Positions 9,164 to 17,998 of a stretch of 64,000 nt of DNA are shown here, piece after piece. The notes beneath the pieces are model-generated. The model was not told the DNA's origin, searched no databases, and worked only from the letters and a program-made list of their open reading frames with translations. How positions within the stretch are numbered: position 1 is the stretch's first letter; each line of letters opens with the position of its first letter. The position numbers and the translations under genes were made by a program. The stretch is from Vibrio aphrogenes (GTDB lineage: Bacteria > Pseudomonadota > Gammaproteobacteria > Enterobacterales > Vibrionaceae), in the NCBI RefSeq assembly GCF_002157735.2, contig NZ_AP018690.1:558001-622000 (forward strand). The letters run 5' to 3'.

Positions 9164-10171
9164 GTGAATTTAGACAAACTGGCTCGTATCGATCTGAACT
9201 TATTAGTGATCTTACAAGTTTTAATTGAAGAACAAAGTGTTACTCGTGCTGCCAACCGCTTAAATCTAAGTCAATCGGCATTAAGTAAAAGCTTAAATCG
9301 CTTACGAGATACGCTAGAAGACCCTTTATTTCAACGAACCTCACATGGCTTAAAACCCACAGCGCATGCTCTCGCATTGGCAAAACAACTCCCTAATTTA
9401 TTGCAAGACTTATATCAAATCACTCAACCACCCACTTTTGAGCCAGCATTAAGTCATCGAAAATTTAGCTTTTCCATGGTGGAAAGTGCTTATGAAACGT
9501 TAATTCCATCGTTTATTGGTTCGTTACTTAATCAAGCACCCAACATTCAACTCGATTCTTATTTGTGGACAGGACAATCCTTTCACGATTTACAACAAGG
9601 ACAAATTGATTTCGGTATTGCCGGCCGGGATTTGCCTTTTCAATCGGCTGCAACTATCGATAAACTTCCTGAAGGAATAGAGCATCAAACGTTATTTCGA
9701 GATAAACAAGTTTGCTTAGTCCGTCACGATCACCCAGTACTATCGCTCATCCAACAACAAGAGTGGTCATTAGAACGCTATTTAGAACTATCGCATGTTC
9801 AAGTTCGCTGTGAAGGCAAAGAATGGTGGGCATTGGATTACTTTTTGGCTGAAATGGGGCATCATCGTAAAATCAATGCTACCGTTCCTGATTTTTATGG
9901 CGCAGCAAGCGTATGCGCACACACCGATCTTATTTTTACGCTTCCTTCTAGTTTTGCCATTCATGCACTAAAACTCTACCCACTAACACGCTTAGAATTA
10001 CCTTTTGATTTTATGCCAATGGCTTATGTTCTGTTATGGCATGAAAGAAACAATCAAGATAAAGGGCATCAATGGATTCGAGAGACGATCTGCCAATCCA
10101 TTCAACACTCACTCCCCCATTATCAAGCAAGCTTGCCAACATCAAAAAATAGAGGTCGTTGCGTTATATGA
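9164..10171 (+). CDS. LysR-family transcriptional regulator
   Basis: A 335-residue LysR regulator. The N-terminal winged helix-turn-helix contains LIEEQSVTRAANRLNLSQSALSKSLNRLRD (about 21-50), followed by the inducer-binding domain. The start is GTG at 9164, supported by a GAGGA ribosome site seven bases upstream. It is divergent from the Bcr/CflA efflux gene and probably controls it and itself; the inducer is unknown. The 109-base gap between the two genes should hold its binding site. A strong terminator follows at 10190. Confidence 0.88.
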   Translation: MNLDKLARIDLNLLVILQVLIEEQSVTRAANRLNLSQSALSKSLNRLRDTLEDPLFQRTSHGLKPTAHALALAKQLPNLLQDLYQITQPPTFEPALSHRKFSFSMVESAYETLIPSFIGSLLNQAPNIQLDSYLWTGQSFHDLQQGQIDFGIAGRDLPFQSAATIDKLPEGIEHQTLFRDKQVCLVRHDHPVLSLIQQQEWSLERYLELSHVQVRCEGKEWWALDYFLAEMGHHRKINATVPDFYGAASVCAHTDLIFTLPSSFAIHALKLYPLTRLELPFDFMPMAYVLLWHERNNQDKGHQWIRETICQSIQHSLPHYQASLPTSKNRGRCVI

Positions 10172-10189
10172 GCACCATAAAGAAAAACA

Positions 10190-10229
10190 AAAGCCCCCGT
10201 GGTGAGTCATTCAACACTGGGGGCTTTAT
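10190..10229 (+). terminator. Terminator of the LysR gene
   Basis: Stem AAAGCCCCC / GGGGGCTTT enclosing a loop of 20 bases, followed by a short T-rich stretch. It is 18 bases after the LysR stop. Confidence 0.8.
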
Positions 10230-10245
10230 TAAATAGTGTCGTTCT

Positions 10246-10318
10246 TTATCAAAACACGAGCTGTATCAAAAATACGAGTGCCTTATCAAAATACAAATCG
10301 TTATGGCACGCCATGTCC
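10246..10318. repeat. Degenerate ~18-bp tandem repeat at the 3' end of the aldo/keto reductase gene
   Basis: Four units of 18-19 bases, each beginning TTATCAAAA or similar (10246-10263, 10264-10282, 10283-10300, 10301-10318). The last, most diverged unit contains the stop codon and final codons of the aldo/keto reductase gene. Similar 3'-end repeats occur at 13853, 39942, 44659 and 60287. Confidence 0.65.
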
Positions 10319-11230
10319 CTTTGAGGCAATCCATATACGGAACCATTGTTCACGTGTCAATTCAATGCTCAATGCCTCAACTGCCGTTTGTACACGCTCA
10401 ATCTTACCCGATCCGATAATCGGTAGTGGATCAGAAGGTAAACGCCGAATCCAAGCATAAATCACTTGTTCAATCGTACTTGCTCCAACTTCTTGACGAA
10501 TGGCTTCTAACTCTTCACGCACTCGCACATATTGCGCTTCTTGACCATGGAAGATTGAACCTCCCGCTAAGCATGACCACGCCATGGGCTTCACTCGTAA
10601 CTGCTGCAAGAGATCTAAGGTTCCATCGTGTACTACTTCAAAATTAATGGGGTTGATTTCCACTTGGTTAGTGACTAACGGTGCTTCTAAACGCGATTGT
10701 AATAATTCAAATTGACGAGGAGTAAAATTCGACACGCCAAAATCATTCACTTTGCCGGCTTGTTTTAACTCAGAAAAAGCTTCCGCGACTTCATCGGCAT
10801 CCATCAAGGCATCAGGACGATGAAGAAGCAAAACATCAATATTATCCACATTCAAACGCGCTAAAGACCGATTAACTGATTCAATAATATGTGCTTTACT
10901 GGTGTTATAGTGATTCACTTTCCAATCAGGATTTTTCTCTCCACATAATTTAATGTCGCATTTAGTCACAATTTCAATGGTATCGCGCATGCTTTTATCT
11001 AATGCTAACGCTTCACCAAACAATTGCTCACACTGGTAATAACCATAAATATCAGCATGGTCAACCGTAGTGACCCCTAACTCAACATGCTGTTTAAGAA
11101 AGGTTAACCGTTGTTGGGGCGACATTCCCCAATCCCCTAAACGCCAATACCCTTGCACTAATTCTGAAAAATGAGGTCCATTAGGGGCTATTTCCTTCTT
11201 TTTTTCTTGTTTTTCTTTAATTTTTATCAC
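10301..11230 (-). CDS. Aldo/keto reductase (YdhF-like)
   Basis: A 309-residue NADPH-dependent TIM-barrel oxidoreductase. The catalytic tetrad is visible: Asp and Tyr in DHADIYGYY (about 57-65), Lys in VTKCD and His in LLLHRPDALM. The NADP-binding end is represented by IIGSGKIERV. Sequence style matches E. coli YdhF, whose physiological substrate is unclear. The protein begins with an unusual Lys/Glu-rich stretch (IKIKEKQEKKKE); an internal start would remove it, but no better ribosome site is evident. It stands alone and ends in a degenerate tandem repeat. Confidence 0.87.
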   Translation of the reverse strand: MIKIKEKQEKKKEIAPNGPHFSELVQGYWRLGDWGMSPQQRLTFLKQHVELGVTTVDHADIYGYYQCEQLFGEALALDKSMRDTIEIVTKCDIKLCGEKNPDWKVNHYNTSKAHIIESVNRSLARLNVDNIDVLLLHRPDALMDADEVAEAFSELKQAGKVNDFGVSNFTPRQFELLQSRLEAPLVTNQVEINPINFEVVHDGTLDLLQQLRVKPMAWSCLAGGSIFHGQEAQYVRVREELEAIRQEVGASTIEQVIYAWIRRLPSDPLPIIGSGKIERVQTAVEALSIELTREQWFRIWIASKGHGVP

Positions 11231-11835
11231 CTATACCTTCCTTTGTTCAAATCGGTCACTACCCTCAATTTGTTTATGAGAAGACTAGGTCTTTTCTTGT
11301 TCTGACACAACTCTGCTAGACAATTATCACCCTCAATAAAATACAGATACCCAACAGTTTGATACAAGTATCAATTTTGATAATTAAATTGCTGAAATGT
11401 AAAATTATTTGATATAAATCATACAGAGACCAACAAAATCATTCTATTAAAATTAAACTTACATTTAAAAACTCAAACCACCGACTAAAAACTCAAACCA
11501 CCGACACAACTACAAATACGCAACAGTAAAACACTATCTATTAACTGTACGGGATAGAAATAACATAAAACGTTTTTTTTTGACTAAAATACACACAATA
11601 AAAGTAAAGGAAATTTAATATAAATATAACAAATTCATTCGCATGGAACGCATTCTCCTGTTAGGATTAACATTATCTATGCAGTAAATTTTGACAATAG
11701 CGTTTCTGGATTGTGACGCAAAATAACGCCATAACCGAACAAAATTTCGCCGCTCATTTGTGTTGTAACGATAGCTCGGCAAAATGTATTTACTTTTTCC
11801 TTGACGCTTATGGAAGTAGCATTAAGAGGATGATG
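11231..11835. other. Intergenic region upstream of the TolC-like gene
   Basis: About 600 AT-rich bases without a credible gene. It contains a perfect 20-bp tandem duplication (11466-11505) and presumably promoters for the divergent aldo/keto reductase and tolC-like genes. An open frame reads upstream from the TolC-like start to 11713 but lacks a signal peptide and was not accepted as part of the protein. Confidence 0.5.
11466..11505. repeat. Perfect 20-bp tandem duplication
   Basis: The unit TAAAAACTCAAACCACCGAC occurs twice with no gap (11466-11485, 11486-11505) in noncoding DNA, consistent with a recent slippage or duplication event. Confidence 0.9.
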
Positions 11836-13149
11836 ATGATAAGAATTCCAAAAATAAAACATTTAGCAATTCTCATTAGTTGCCAAATGGTTGTTTTGCC
11901 CAGCTATGCGCAATCTCTTGAACAAGCGATTGCCACCGCTTTGGCAACAAACCCTAATATCCAATCAACTTATAATGAGTTTATTAGCCAAAAAGAAACC
12001 AGCCGAGCTTCAACTGGCAAATATTTACCTTCTATCGATTTAGAAGCAGGAGTTGGCTACGAGGACTATGATAATAGCGAAGGGACACAAGGTGAGTTTA
12101 ACCCTCGATATGCCCAAATCAGTATTCGCCAATTATTATGGGATGGTTCGAGTACTTACAATGATATTCAACGGACAAAATCCGAAGCAGAGTCGGAGCG
12201 TTATCAACTACTCGCCGATGCTCAAGATATGGCATTGTCTACCGTTGAAGCCTATATTAATGTCATTCAAGCACAAGAAATTGTTACCCTGTCACAGACA
12301 AATTTTGATGTCCACATGCGCATTTATAAAGACATCAAGAAACGAACAGATTCAGGATTAAGCTCCACCGCCGATCTTATCCAAGTTGAAGGCCGTGTCG
12401 CACAAGCCAATACCAACCTTTTATCGGCACAAAGCAACTTAAACGATAAAATTACCGCTTTTGTCAAAATAGTCGGTACTTATCCAAAAGATTTGAAAAA
12501 ACCGAAAGTAGACACCACTTACGTTGCCACTTCTTTGAATGATGCTCTTGAAAAAGCCAAAGCTAATAACCCAACCATGTATTTAGCTTATCATGACGTA
12601 GAAGCTGCCAAATATCAGTATGAACAAACCAAAGGCACACTTTTACCTTCATTCAGCGTTGAAGGGTCACAAAAATACGGCGAAGAACTTGATGGTTCGG
12701 AAGGCGATACTGATGAATTAAAAGTCATGCTTAAAATGAACTACAACCTCTATAACGGTGGTAGTGATGCCGCAGAAAGCCGCTCTGCCGCCAGTCAAAT
12801 TAATAAAGCTAAAAATGTGCGTGATAATGCTTATCGTCTCTTAGAAGAAAGCACTCGTTTATCTTGGACAGCGAAACAGCTTGCAGAATCTCAAGAAAAA
12901 TTTTTAGAGCAACATGTTGATGCTTCAGCTAAAACAATCATTGCTTATGAGAAACAATACAAAATCGGTAAACGAACCTTACTTGATCTCTTAAATACCG
13001 AAAACGAATTATTTGAGTCCCGTAAAGCTTATTTAGCTGCACACTATTCAGGATTAATCGCGGAATACCGCTTATTAAACTCTACAGGTCTTCTATTGAA
13101 TGAACTACGTGTTGCCATCCCTGAAGAATGGGCAAAATCATCTAAATAA
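11836..13149 (+). CDS. TolC-family outer membrane efflux protein of type I secretion (AggA/LapE-like)
   Basis: Outer membrane exit duct. After a signal peptide ending near SYAQ, the protein has the two outer-membrane-factor repeats with long coiled-coil stretches (for example AEAYINVIQAQEIVTLSQ and the matching EKQYKIGKRTLLDLLNTENELFESRKAYL). The style matches the TolC proteins paired with adhesin exporters. I favour ATG 11836, which has AGAGGA at a good distance; ATG 11830 and an upstream GTG (11713) are in frame. The next gene is an OmpA-like lipoprotein nine bases on, a known pairing in adhesin secretion loci, but no ABC or membrane-fusion gene is in the window. Confidence 0.85.
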   Translation: MIRIPKIKHLAILISCQMVVLPSYAQSLEQAIATALATNPNIQSTYNEFISQKETSRASTGKYLPSIDLEAGVGYEDYDNSEGTQGEFNPRYAQISIRQLLWDGSSTYNDIQRTKSEAESERYQLLADAQDMALSTVEAYINVIQAQEIVTLSQTNFDVHMRIYKDIKKRTDSGLSSTADLIQVEGRVAQANTNLLSAQSNLNDKITAFVKIVGTYPKDLKKPKVDTTYVATSLNDALEKAKANNPTMYLAYHDVEAAKYQYEQTKGTLLPSFSVEGSQKYGEELDGSEGDTDELKVMLKMNYNLYNGGSDAAESRSAASQINKAKNVRDNAYRLLEESTRLSWTAKQLAESQEKFLEQHVDASAKTIIAYEKQYKIGKRTLLDLLNTENELFESRKAYLAAHYSGLIAEYRLLNSTGLLLNELRVAIPEEWAKSSK

Positions 13150-13158
13150 GGAAACATT

Positions 13159-13752
13159 ATGAAACGTATTATATTTTCTTTATTGGTGTTATCTCTTACT
13201 GCTTGTTCAAGCTTAGAAACAGAGCAACCACCGACGGCATTCCATTCTCGAGATCTGAGTGATTCTGATGCCGACGGTGTTATTAATGCTCGAGATTTAT
13301 GTGCCGATACACCTAAACATGCCGTAATTGATAACAACGGCTGCCCAATTGTGAAATACTCAGAAGAAGAAAACAAATTACACATACTTTTTGCTAATGA
13401 TTCTGATGTTATTCCTACTGCATACAATGCTCACATTAAAAAGATGAGTGCTTTTCTCGCTAAATATCCACAAACCCATATCGTGCTAAATGGTTATGCA
13501 AGCCCAGTTGGACCAACAGAGCATAACCGCGATTTGTCTAACCGTCGTGCTGCTAATGTCTATGAAGCTTTAGTGTCTGCGGGAGTGAGTCCAGAGCGAA
13601 TTAAAACCATAGGTTATGGCGATAGCGATCCTGTTCAAGCCCAAACAACCGCCGAAACTATGACACTCAGCCGTCGAGTAACGGCATCTGTGGTTGGTAT
13701 GGAAAGTAATGTCGTAGAAAGCTGGTCTATTTACGATCAAAGAAAAGATTAA
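13159..13752 (+). CDS. OmpA-like lipoprotein with a thrombospondin type 3-like motif
   Basis: A 197-residue lipoprotein: signal peptide with lipobox LTAC, then a calcium-binding-type DSDADGVINARDLC motif (about 35-48), then an OmpA peptidoglycan-binding domain (about 75-190) with NRDLSNRRAANVYEAL and GYGDSDP. It is expected in the outer membrane, anchored by lipid and gripping peptidoglycan. It follows the TolC-like gene by nine bases and shares its terminator, so the two form one operon. Its probable job is to stabilise the secretion duct; this is inferred from context. Confidence 0.85.
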   Translation: MKRIIFSLLVLSLTACSSLETEQPPTAFHSRDLSDSDADGVINARDLCADTPKHAVIDNNGCPIVKYSEEENKLHILFANDSDVIPTAYNAHIKKMSAFLAKYPQTHIVLNGYASPVGPTEHNRDLSNRRAANVYEALVSAGVSPERIKTIGYGDSDPVQAQTTAETMTLSRRVTASVVGMESNVVESWSIYDQRKD

Positions 13753-13773
13753 TTCTCCAAGCTATTGATAGAT

Positions 13774-13806
13774 AAAAAACCACTTCACAATTTGAAGTGG
13801 TTTTTT
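13774..13806 (+). terminator. Terminator of the TolC/OmpA-lipoprotein operon
   Basis: Stem AAAAAACCACTTCA / TGAAGTGGTTTTTT with a tiny loop and T-run, 20 bases after the stop; symmetrical enough to act on both strands. Confidence 0.9.
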
Positions 13807-13852
13807 AGTAATAAGCTTGTATTAAATAATAACCCGCTGTGATTAATTGTCT

Positions 13853-13920
13853 TTATTAACTGCTGCTCGTTATTAATCACTTTCTGTTATTAATCATATT
13901 CCATTATTAATCATTAATAG
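13853..13920. repeat. 17-bp tandem repeat overlapping the 3' end of a lipoprotein gene
   Basis: Four consecutive 17-base units starting TTATTAA (13853, 13870, 13887, 13904). The last unit contains the stop codon (13907-13909) and the last codons of the lipoprotein gene on the minus strand, so the array looks as if it grew outward from the gene end. Confidence 0.75.
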
Positions 13921-14575
13921 TTAAATAGATATCATCAATAAACACTTCCGTTTGTTGAGGAATACCATCGGTTACATGAATATTTTCAAGACTGGAAAGA
14001 TGGGTCATCACATAAACTTCTAATGTGGTATTACTACCAGAATTAAAAGCCATCGTCACTTTTCTAAATCCATTCGTTTCATCGCCATCAGAGTCAATCT
14101 CTTCATTTGAATATTGCTTTACTCTAATAACATTTCCGGTTAATGAGCCGACGCCCATGTCTTTCACGCCTAATTCTAATACGTTAGGGGATTCATCGCC
14201 CTTATCATCACGATAATAAACCGTTAAAACATATTCAGTATCAGGTTCAATATTAGGAATAATTTGGCTCACTCCAGGGCCAATGGCTGCCAAGGTCGAA
14301 CTTTCATTTACCGAAGGATAATAAAGACGTAATGAACCTGGGTCACCTGACGCGGTGATATCTGTCGCTTCTACAGCCCCTTCACCTAGCTCTGGATTGG
14401 CATGAACTAACCAAGCTGCACTGCTGTTATTATTCAATACGAAACGGGTAAAGGCTCCATCAGCAACCTTGCCCATAGCAGGTACAGGAGTCGTGTTTAC
14501 CGGGGCTCGCTCTTCATTAGAAGAACATCCCGCCAATACCGCAGCAACGGCTAAAGCCAAATATAATTTTTTCAT
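13907..14575 (-). CDS. Putative carbohydrate-binding lipoprotein (paralogue of 17999-18661)
   Basis: A 222-residue lipoprotein with signal peptide and lipobox LAGC, a short Ser/Pro linker and one beta-rich domain (about 50-220). It aligns along its length with the protein at 17999-18661: shared features include PGVSQIIPNIEPDTEY versus PGLTQQISGLKPNTDY, a central YYRDDKGDESPN versus YYDNKGINSPS, FNSGSN and the closing TEVFIDD versus TEVRIDE. The fold resembles jelly-roll carbohydrate-binding modules (CBM16/CBM4-like), by pattern only. The start at 14575 is chosen for the signal peptide. It sits at the island edge; a role in holding alginate or oligomers is inferred. Confidence 0.75.
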   Translation of the reverse strand: MKKLYLALAVAAVLAGCSSNEERAPVNTTPVPAMGKVADGAFTRFVLNNNSSAAWLVHANPELGEGAVEATDITASGDPGSLRLYYPSVNESSTLAAIGPGVSQIIPNIEPDTEYVLTVYYRDDKGDESPNVLELGVKDMGVGSLTGNVIRVKQYSNEEIDSDGDETNGFRKVTMAFNSGSNTTLEVYVMTHLSSLENIHVTDGIPQQTEVFIDDIYLTIND

Positions 14576-14892
14576 GTTATTTCCCTTCAACTCGATGAAA
14601 TTATTAAGCATCACAGCACCAGTGACTTATGCGCACCTTAGCTCTTATTTTATGCATTCTATCTTATCTAAGTTTAAGAATAATTTCTTCAATTATGAAA
14701 GATTTATCTTTAAATAAAAGCCATAAATGAAGCCCGATCCCAATAAATCACTTTGCTGGTTAGAAAATCTAAGCCTTCCGTTCAGTGGTTTCAAACATCG
14801 TCTCTCAATACTAATATAAAAAGCCCAGCACCATCGTCCTGTCCTAAACCATAACTTAGCCTTATCTACCTTAGAAAATAACATTCAAAAAA
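14576..14892. other. Intergenic region between lipoprotein and exonuclease genes
   Basis: AT-rich, holding the upstream region of the lipoprotein gene. An open frame of 63 codons on the minus strand (14693-14884) has no family resemblance or ribosome site and was not called. No copy of the TTGTATTAT motif was seen here. Confidence 0.45.
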
Positions 14893-15627
14893 TTAACTGA
14901 TCATTTTTTTAGTATAGAGATGCCCAATACCTTCTTGTTTCCAATTACGACCAAAAATATTAACCATTTGAGCTAAAAACAATTCAGCACAAGAAATAGA
15001 ATCGATTAATGCATTATGGGAAGGATAAGCAGGAAGGTGATATTTTTTACGAACATCAGACAGCTGTAATTGGCAAAATTCAGGGTTTTGTCTAAACGCA
15101 AGATGCTTTTCAATTTTCAGAGTATCGATCCATAAAATGGGTAGGGTTTTAAGTCCAAATCGGCTATGAACGTAAAAATCGACAAAGCTTTTTTCAATCA
15201 TCGCGCCATGAACCAAAATCGCCTTTCCCCTCATTTTTTCAAATAAGCGTTCCATGGCCAAATCCAATTCATTTCCCTCAAGTAACATTTCAGGAACGAT
15301 ATGATTAATAATCGCACTTTCAGGTTTGATCCCGCAGGAAGTATTTAAATAAGTATGTTCGGCTGAGTCTAATTCTATTTTCGATTCAAATACATTGACA
15401 CACCCCATGCTCAAAATGGAATTATCTTTCGCTTCTATACCTGTGGTTTCAAAGTCTAATGCCAAAAAGTGAAAACCATTAATCGCACTATTAGGCTTAG
15501 GTAATGGGTAAGATAACAAATGCCTTAAACTGTCTGGCCAATCCTGCTGAATCACAATATCCCGCCTGACTTGTTCCAGTTTTTGTAAAGGATGAGTGAG
15601 TTTAGGTATTTTAAAATGTGTAAACAT
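14893..15627 (-). CDS. DnaQ-like 3'-5' exonuclease
   Basis: A 244-residue DEDDh-type exonuclease domain. Exo I is ALDFETTG, Exo II is the VHGAMIEKSFVDF region and Exo III is the SHNALIDSISCAEL region with the catalytic His and Asp. An N-terminal extension of about 50 residues precedes the domain. The start at MFTHFKIP (15627) is chosen because the upstream ATG at 15669 lacks a ribosome site; the AGAGGG before 15627 is rather close. From memory, such exonucleases neighbour Na+ symporter genes and cNMP/CBS/DUF294 genes in related bacteria; here the DUF294 gene lies about 10 kb away (25043-26914), which suggests an interrupted cluster. Confidence 0.82.
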   Translation of the reverse strand: MFTHFKIPKLTHPLQKLEQVRRDIVIQQDWPDSLRHLLSYPLPKPNSAINGFHFLALDFETTGIEAKDNSILSMGCVNVFESKIELDSAEHTYLNTSCGIKPESAIINHIVPEMLLEGNELDLAMERLFEKMRGKAILVHGAMIEKSFVDFYVHSRFGLKTLPILWIDTLKIEKHLAFRQNPEFCQLQLSDVRKKYHLPAYPSHNALIDSISCAELFLAQMVNIFGRNWKQEGIGHLYTKKMIS

Positions 15628-15686
15628 GCCCTCTGCTCCATAGATTGCATTTGTCAAAATCATTGTCATATCGAGTCAATGAGACA

Positions 15687-15715
15687 AAAAGCCAGCGAAT
15701 CAATCCGCTGGCTTT
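15687..15715 (-). terminator. Terminator between symporter and exonuclease genes
   Basis: Stem AAAAGCCAGCG / CGCTGGCTTTT with an 8-base loop and T-runs on both sides; placed to end the symporter transcript before the exonuclease gene. Confidence 0.88.
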
Positions 15716-15763
15716 TATTTTATACCCAAGAGTCGTAATCAATACACACTCTTTGTCTTATAT

Positions 15764-17542
15764 TTACGATTTCGAATCGGCTTCTAGTTGAGCATCTTCA
15801 ACCTTGTTATCTACCGCTTTAACCAGTAATAGACCAACCGCTAGAACAATCACACCACATAGAACGAACACCATACGTCCCCAGAATGGGTTAGGTAAGA
15901 TGAACATCGCCATCACGAAGATACCAGCGATACTGATAAGAATACCAAGCATGCGACGTTGTTTGTTGTCTAGGTTCTTTTGCTCATCACTTTCATTAAT
16001 AAGTGGCGTTGCTAAGTTAGAGAAGAACAAATCCACATCTTTTTCACGGTGTGCTGGTAACTCTTTGTAGAACAGAGTTGATAGCATGAAGAAACCACCC
16101 GTCAAGACAATATGACCAATCAGACCAATAGCAACTTTCAGGTCAGCCCACTCACGCTTAGTTAGCTCTTCTAGGCCAAACCATGCAGAGATGTGATCGG
16201 CAGTGATGACGAAACCAACGTAGTAAGAGACGAAACCACCGACAACCAATGTACCCCAACCAGCCCAATCCGGCGTTTTACGGATAAAGAAGCCTAGGAA
16301 TGCAGGAATCGTCATTGGGAAGCCAATTAACGCACCTACGTACATCATTGTATCGAATAAGCTTAGGCCTTTAAGTGAGTTAATGAACAAGGCAACTAAG
16401 ATAATAACCAAACCGAATACGGTTGAAGTCATTTTTGATACGAAGACCAATTCTTTTTCTGTTGCGTTTTGACGTAATACCGCTTGATAGAAGTTCTTAA
16501 CGAAGATACCAGAGTTACGGTTTAGACCTGAGTCCATTGAAGACATGGTTGCTGCAAACATCGCTGCAATTAACAAGCCAACCATCCCTACAGGCATGTA
16601 CTCTTCAACGAAGTATAGGTAAGCGAAGTCACCCGCTTTACTACCTGCATCAGGGTAATGCGCCGCTAAGTTGACACCTTGACCAGCGATAAACCAGCTA
16701 GGCATAAACCAAATAATTGGACCTATTGTCATTAAAATACAAGCAAGTAGTGCAGCTTTACGCGCATTCTTTGAATCTTTTGCAGCAAGGTAACGGTATG
16801 AGTTAAGCATGTTGTTTGTGATACTAAATTGCTTCACAAAGATAAAGAATGCCCAAATACCGAAGATACTTACATAGTTAAGATCGCCACCCGTAATGAA
16901 TGAATCTGTTGGGAAGTTTTCAACGATGTTGGTTACACCACCACCTTTAACAATAGCAACCACTGCAGCAGTCACCGTTACCGCCATAATGATGACCATT
17001 TGCATGAAGTCAGAAGCGATAACCGCCCAAGAACCACCAGTTACCGACATCACAAGTACAACCATCCCCGTTAGAATGATGGTGGTATTCATGTCAAAAC
17101 CGAAGATACCAGAAGCGATGATAGCCAAACCGTTTAACCAAATACCAGCAGAAATGACGCTGGTTGGCATGCTAGACCATGTGAATACCTGCTCGTTACC
17201 ACGTCCAAAACGCATACGAATCGCTTCAATTACCGTGATAACACGTAATTGACGGAATTTCGGAGCGAAATACACATAGTTCATCAAGTAACCAAATGCG
17301 TTTGCAATGAAGATAATCGCCACAGCAAATCCATCGCTGTAGGCTTTACCTGCAGCACCAGTAAATGTCCAAGCACTAAACTGTGTCATAAAGGCTGTAG
17401 CACCAACCATCCACCAGAGCATGTTACCGCCCCCACGGAAGTAATCACTGGTATTGCTAGTAAATGTGCGGAACATCCATCCAATTGCGATTAAGAAGAG
17501 GAAGTAGATTCCGACAATGGCAGTATTTAAATCAAGTTCCAT
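15764..17542 (-). CDS. SLC5-type Na+/solute symporter, likely oligoalginate or uronate uptake (Toa-like)
   Basis: A 592-residue sodium/solute symporter with about 14 membrane segments. The opening DYFRGGGNMLWWM and TAFMTQFSAWTFTGAAGKAYSDG (about 33-72) matches symporters encoded with alginate lyases in Vibrio, for which the name Toa (transporter of oligoalginate) has been used in V. splendidus. It closely resembles the symporter at 29079-30848 and is more distant from that at 41600-43372. Two perfect TTGTAGTACAA palindromes lie 61 and 115 bases upstream of its ATG, the clearest operator pair in the window. Family is firm; exact substrate is inferred. Confidence 0.88.
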   Translation of the reverse strand: MELDLNTAIVGIYFLFLIAIGWMFRTFTSNTSDYFRGGGNMLWWMVGATAFMTQFSAWTFTGAAGKAYSDGFAVAIIFIANAFGYLMNYVYFAPKFRQLRVITVIEAIRMRFGRGNEQVFTWSSMPTSVISAGIWLNGLAIIASGIFGFDMNTTIILTGMVVLVMSVTGGSWAVIASDFMQMVIIMAVTVTAAVVAIVKGGGVTNIVENFPTDSFITGGDLNYVSIFGIWAFFIFVKQFSITNNMLNSYRYLAAKDSKNARKAALLACILMTIGPIIWFMPSWFIAGQGVNLAAHYPDAGSKAGDFAYLYFVEEYMPVGMVGLLIAAMFAATMSSMDSGLNRNSGIFVKNFYQAVLRQNATEKELVFVSKMTSTVFGLVIILVALFINSLKGLSLFDTMMYVGALIGFPMTIPAFLGFFIRKTPDWAGWGTLVVGGFVSYYVGFVITADHISAWFGLEELTKREWADLKVAIGLIGHIVLTGGFFMLSTLFYKELPAHREKDVDLFFSNLATPLINESDEQKNLDNKQRRMLGILISIAGIFVMAMFILPNPFWGRMVFVLCGVIVLAVGLLLVKAVDNKVEDAQLEADSKS

Positions 17543-17602
17543 CGTGATATCCTTTTTTTGTAATTTTGATTTCCAGACTAATATAACCGAGGAAAAACTT
17601 AT

Positions 17603-17613
17603 TTGTAGTACAA
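17603..17613. promoter_or_regulatory. Alginate-regulon motif site 1 (palindrome)
   Basis: TTGTAGTACAA, a perfect inverted repeat 61 bases upstream of the symporter ATG. Candidate operator of a FadR-type GntR regulator. Confidence 0.7.
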
Positions 17614-17656
17614 TATTGCTATTGCGTGATTCAAATCCTATTTCGGCTTAGCTAAT

Positions 17657-17667
17657 TTGTAGTACAA
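17657..17667. promoter_or_regulatory. Alginate-regulon motif site 2 (palindrome)
   Basis: A second TTGTAGTACAA. Its centre is 54 bases from site 1, about five helical turns, which would allow cooperative binding. Confidence 0.7.
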
Positions 17668-17946
17668 GTGATCTAGCTCAATAAAATTGCGATTTATGAT
17701 TTTCAGATGATTAAAAAACGCCCAACTAAACAAAGAATCCCATAGAAGATCAAAAATACCGCACGTTACGATTATCCGGCCTGTAAACACTCCACATGAC
17801 AACATAGATATAACAAAAATCAATACATACCGATACATCTATCACATATTAATATAATAAATTCCATTTATAATAATGAACATTTTTTATCCCTATGAAT
17901 AAAATTTCCACTTTAAAAAATTAAAAAGCGACCCCTTTGTCACATT

Positions 17947-17957
17947 AAATAATACAA
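17947..17957 (-). promoter_or_regulatory. Alginate-regulon motif site 3
   Basis: AAATAATACAA (reverse complement TTGTATTATTT), 42 bases upstream of the lipoprotein gene at 17999. Confidence 0.6.
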
Positions 17958-17998
17958 TAAGATGTTACTTTTATTATTCATATTTAAAGGAGGAAAGC

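Larger units (their letters stand above)
17543..17998. other. Divergent control region between symporter and lipoprotein genes
   Basis: About 456 AT-rich bases with two TTGTAGTACAA palindromes near the symporter and one AAATAATACAA site 42 bases before the lipoprotein start. Open frames inside are short and without support. Confidence 0.6.

Noticed and set aside
11713..11835. Upstream GTG extension of the TolC-like protein
   Set aside because: The extension has no signal peptide, while a normal one begins at 11830/11836 with a good ribosome site.
13044..13427. A 127-codon frame antisense to the TolC/OmpA operon
   Set aside because: Spans the junction of two well-supported genes and shows no motif.
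13817..13827. TTGTATTAAAT as a further regulon site
   Set aside because: It lies between the 3' ends of two convergent genes, not upstream of any gene, and breaks the motif at its ninth base; taken as background.
14693..14884. A 63-codon frame between the lipoprotein and exonuclease genes
   Set aside because: No ribosome site, no family resemblance, AT-rich noncoding context.
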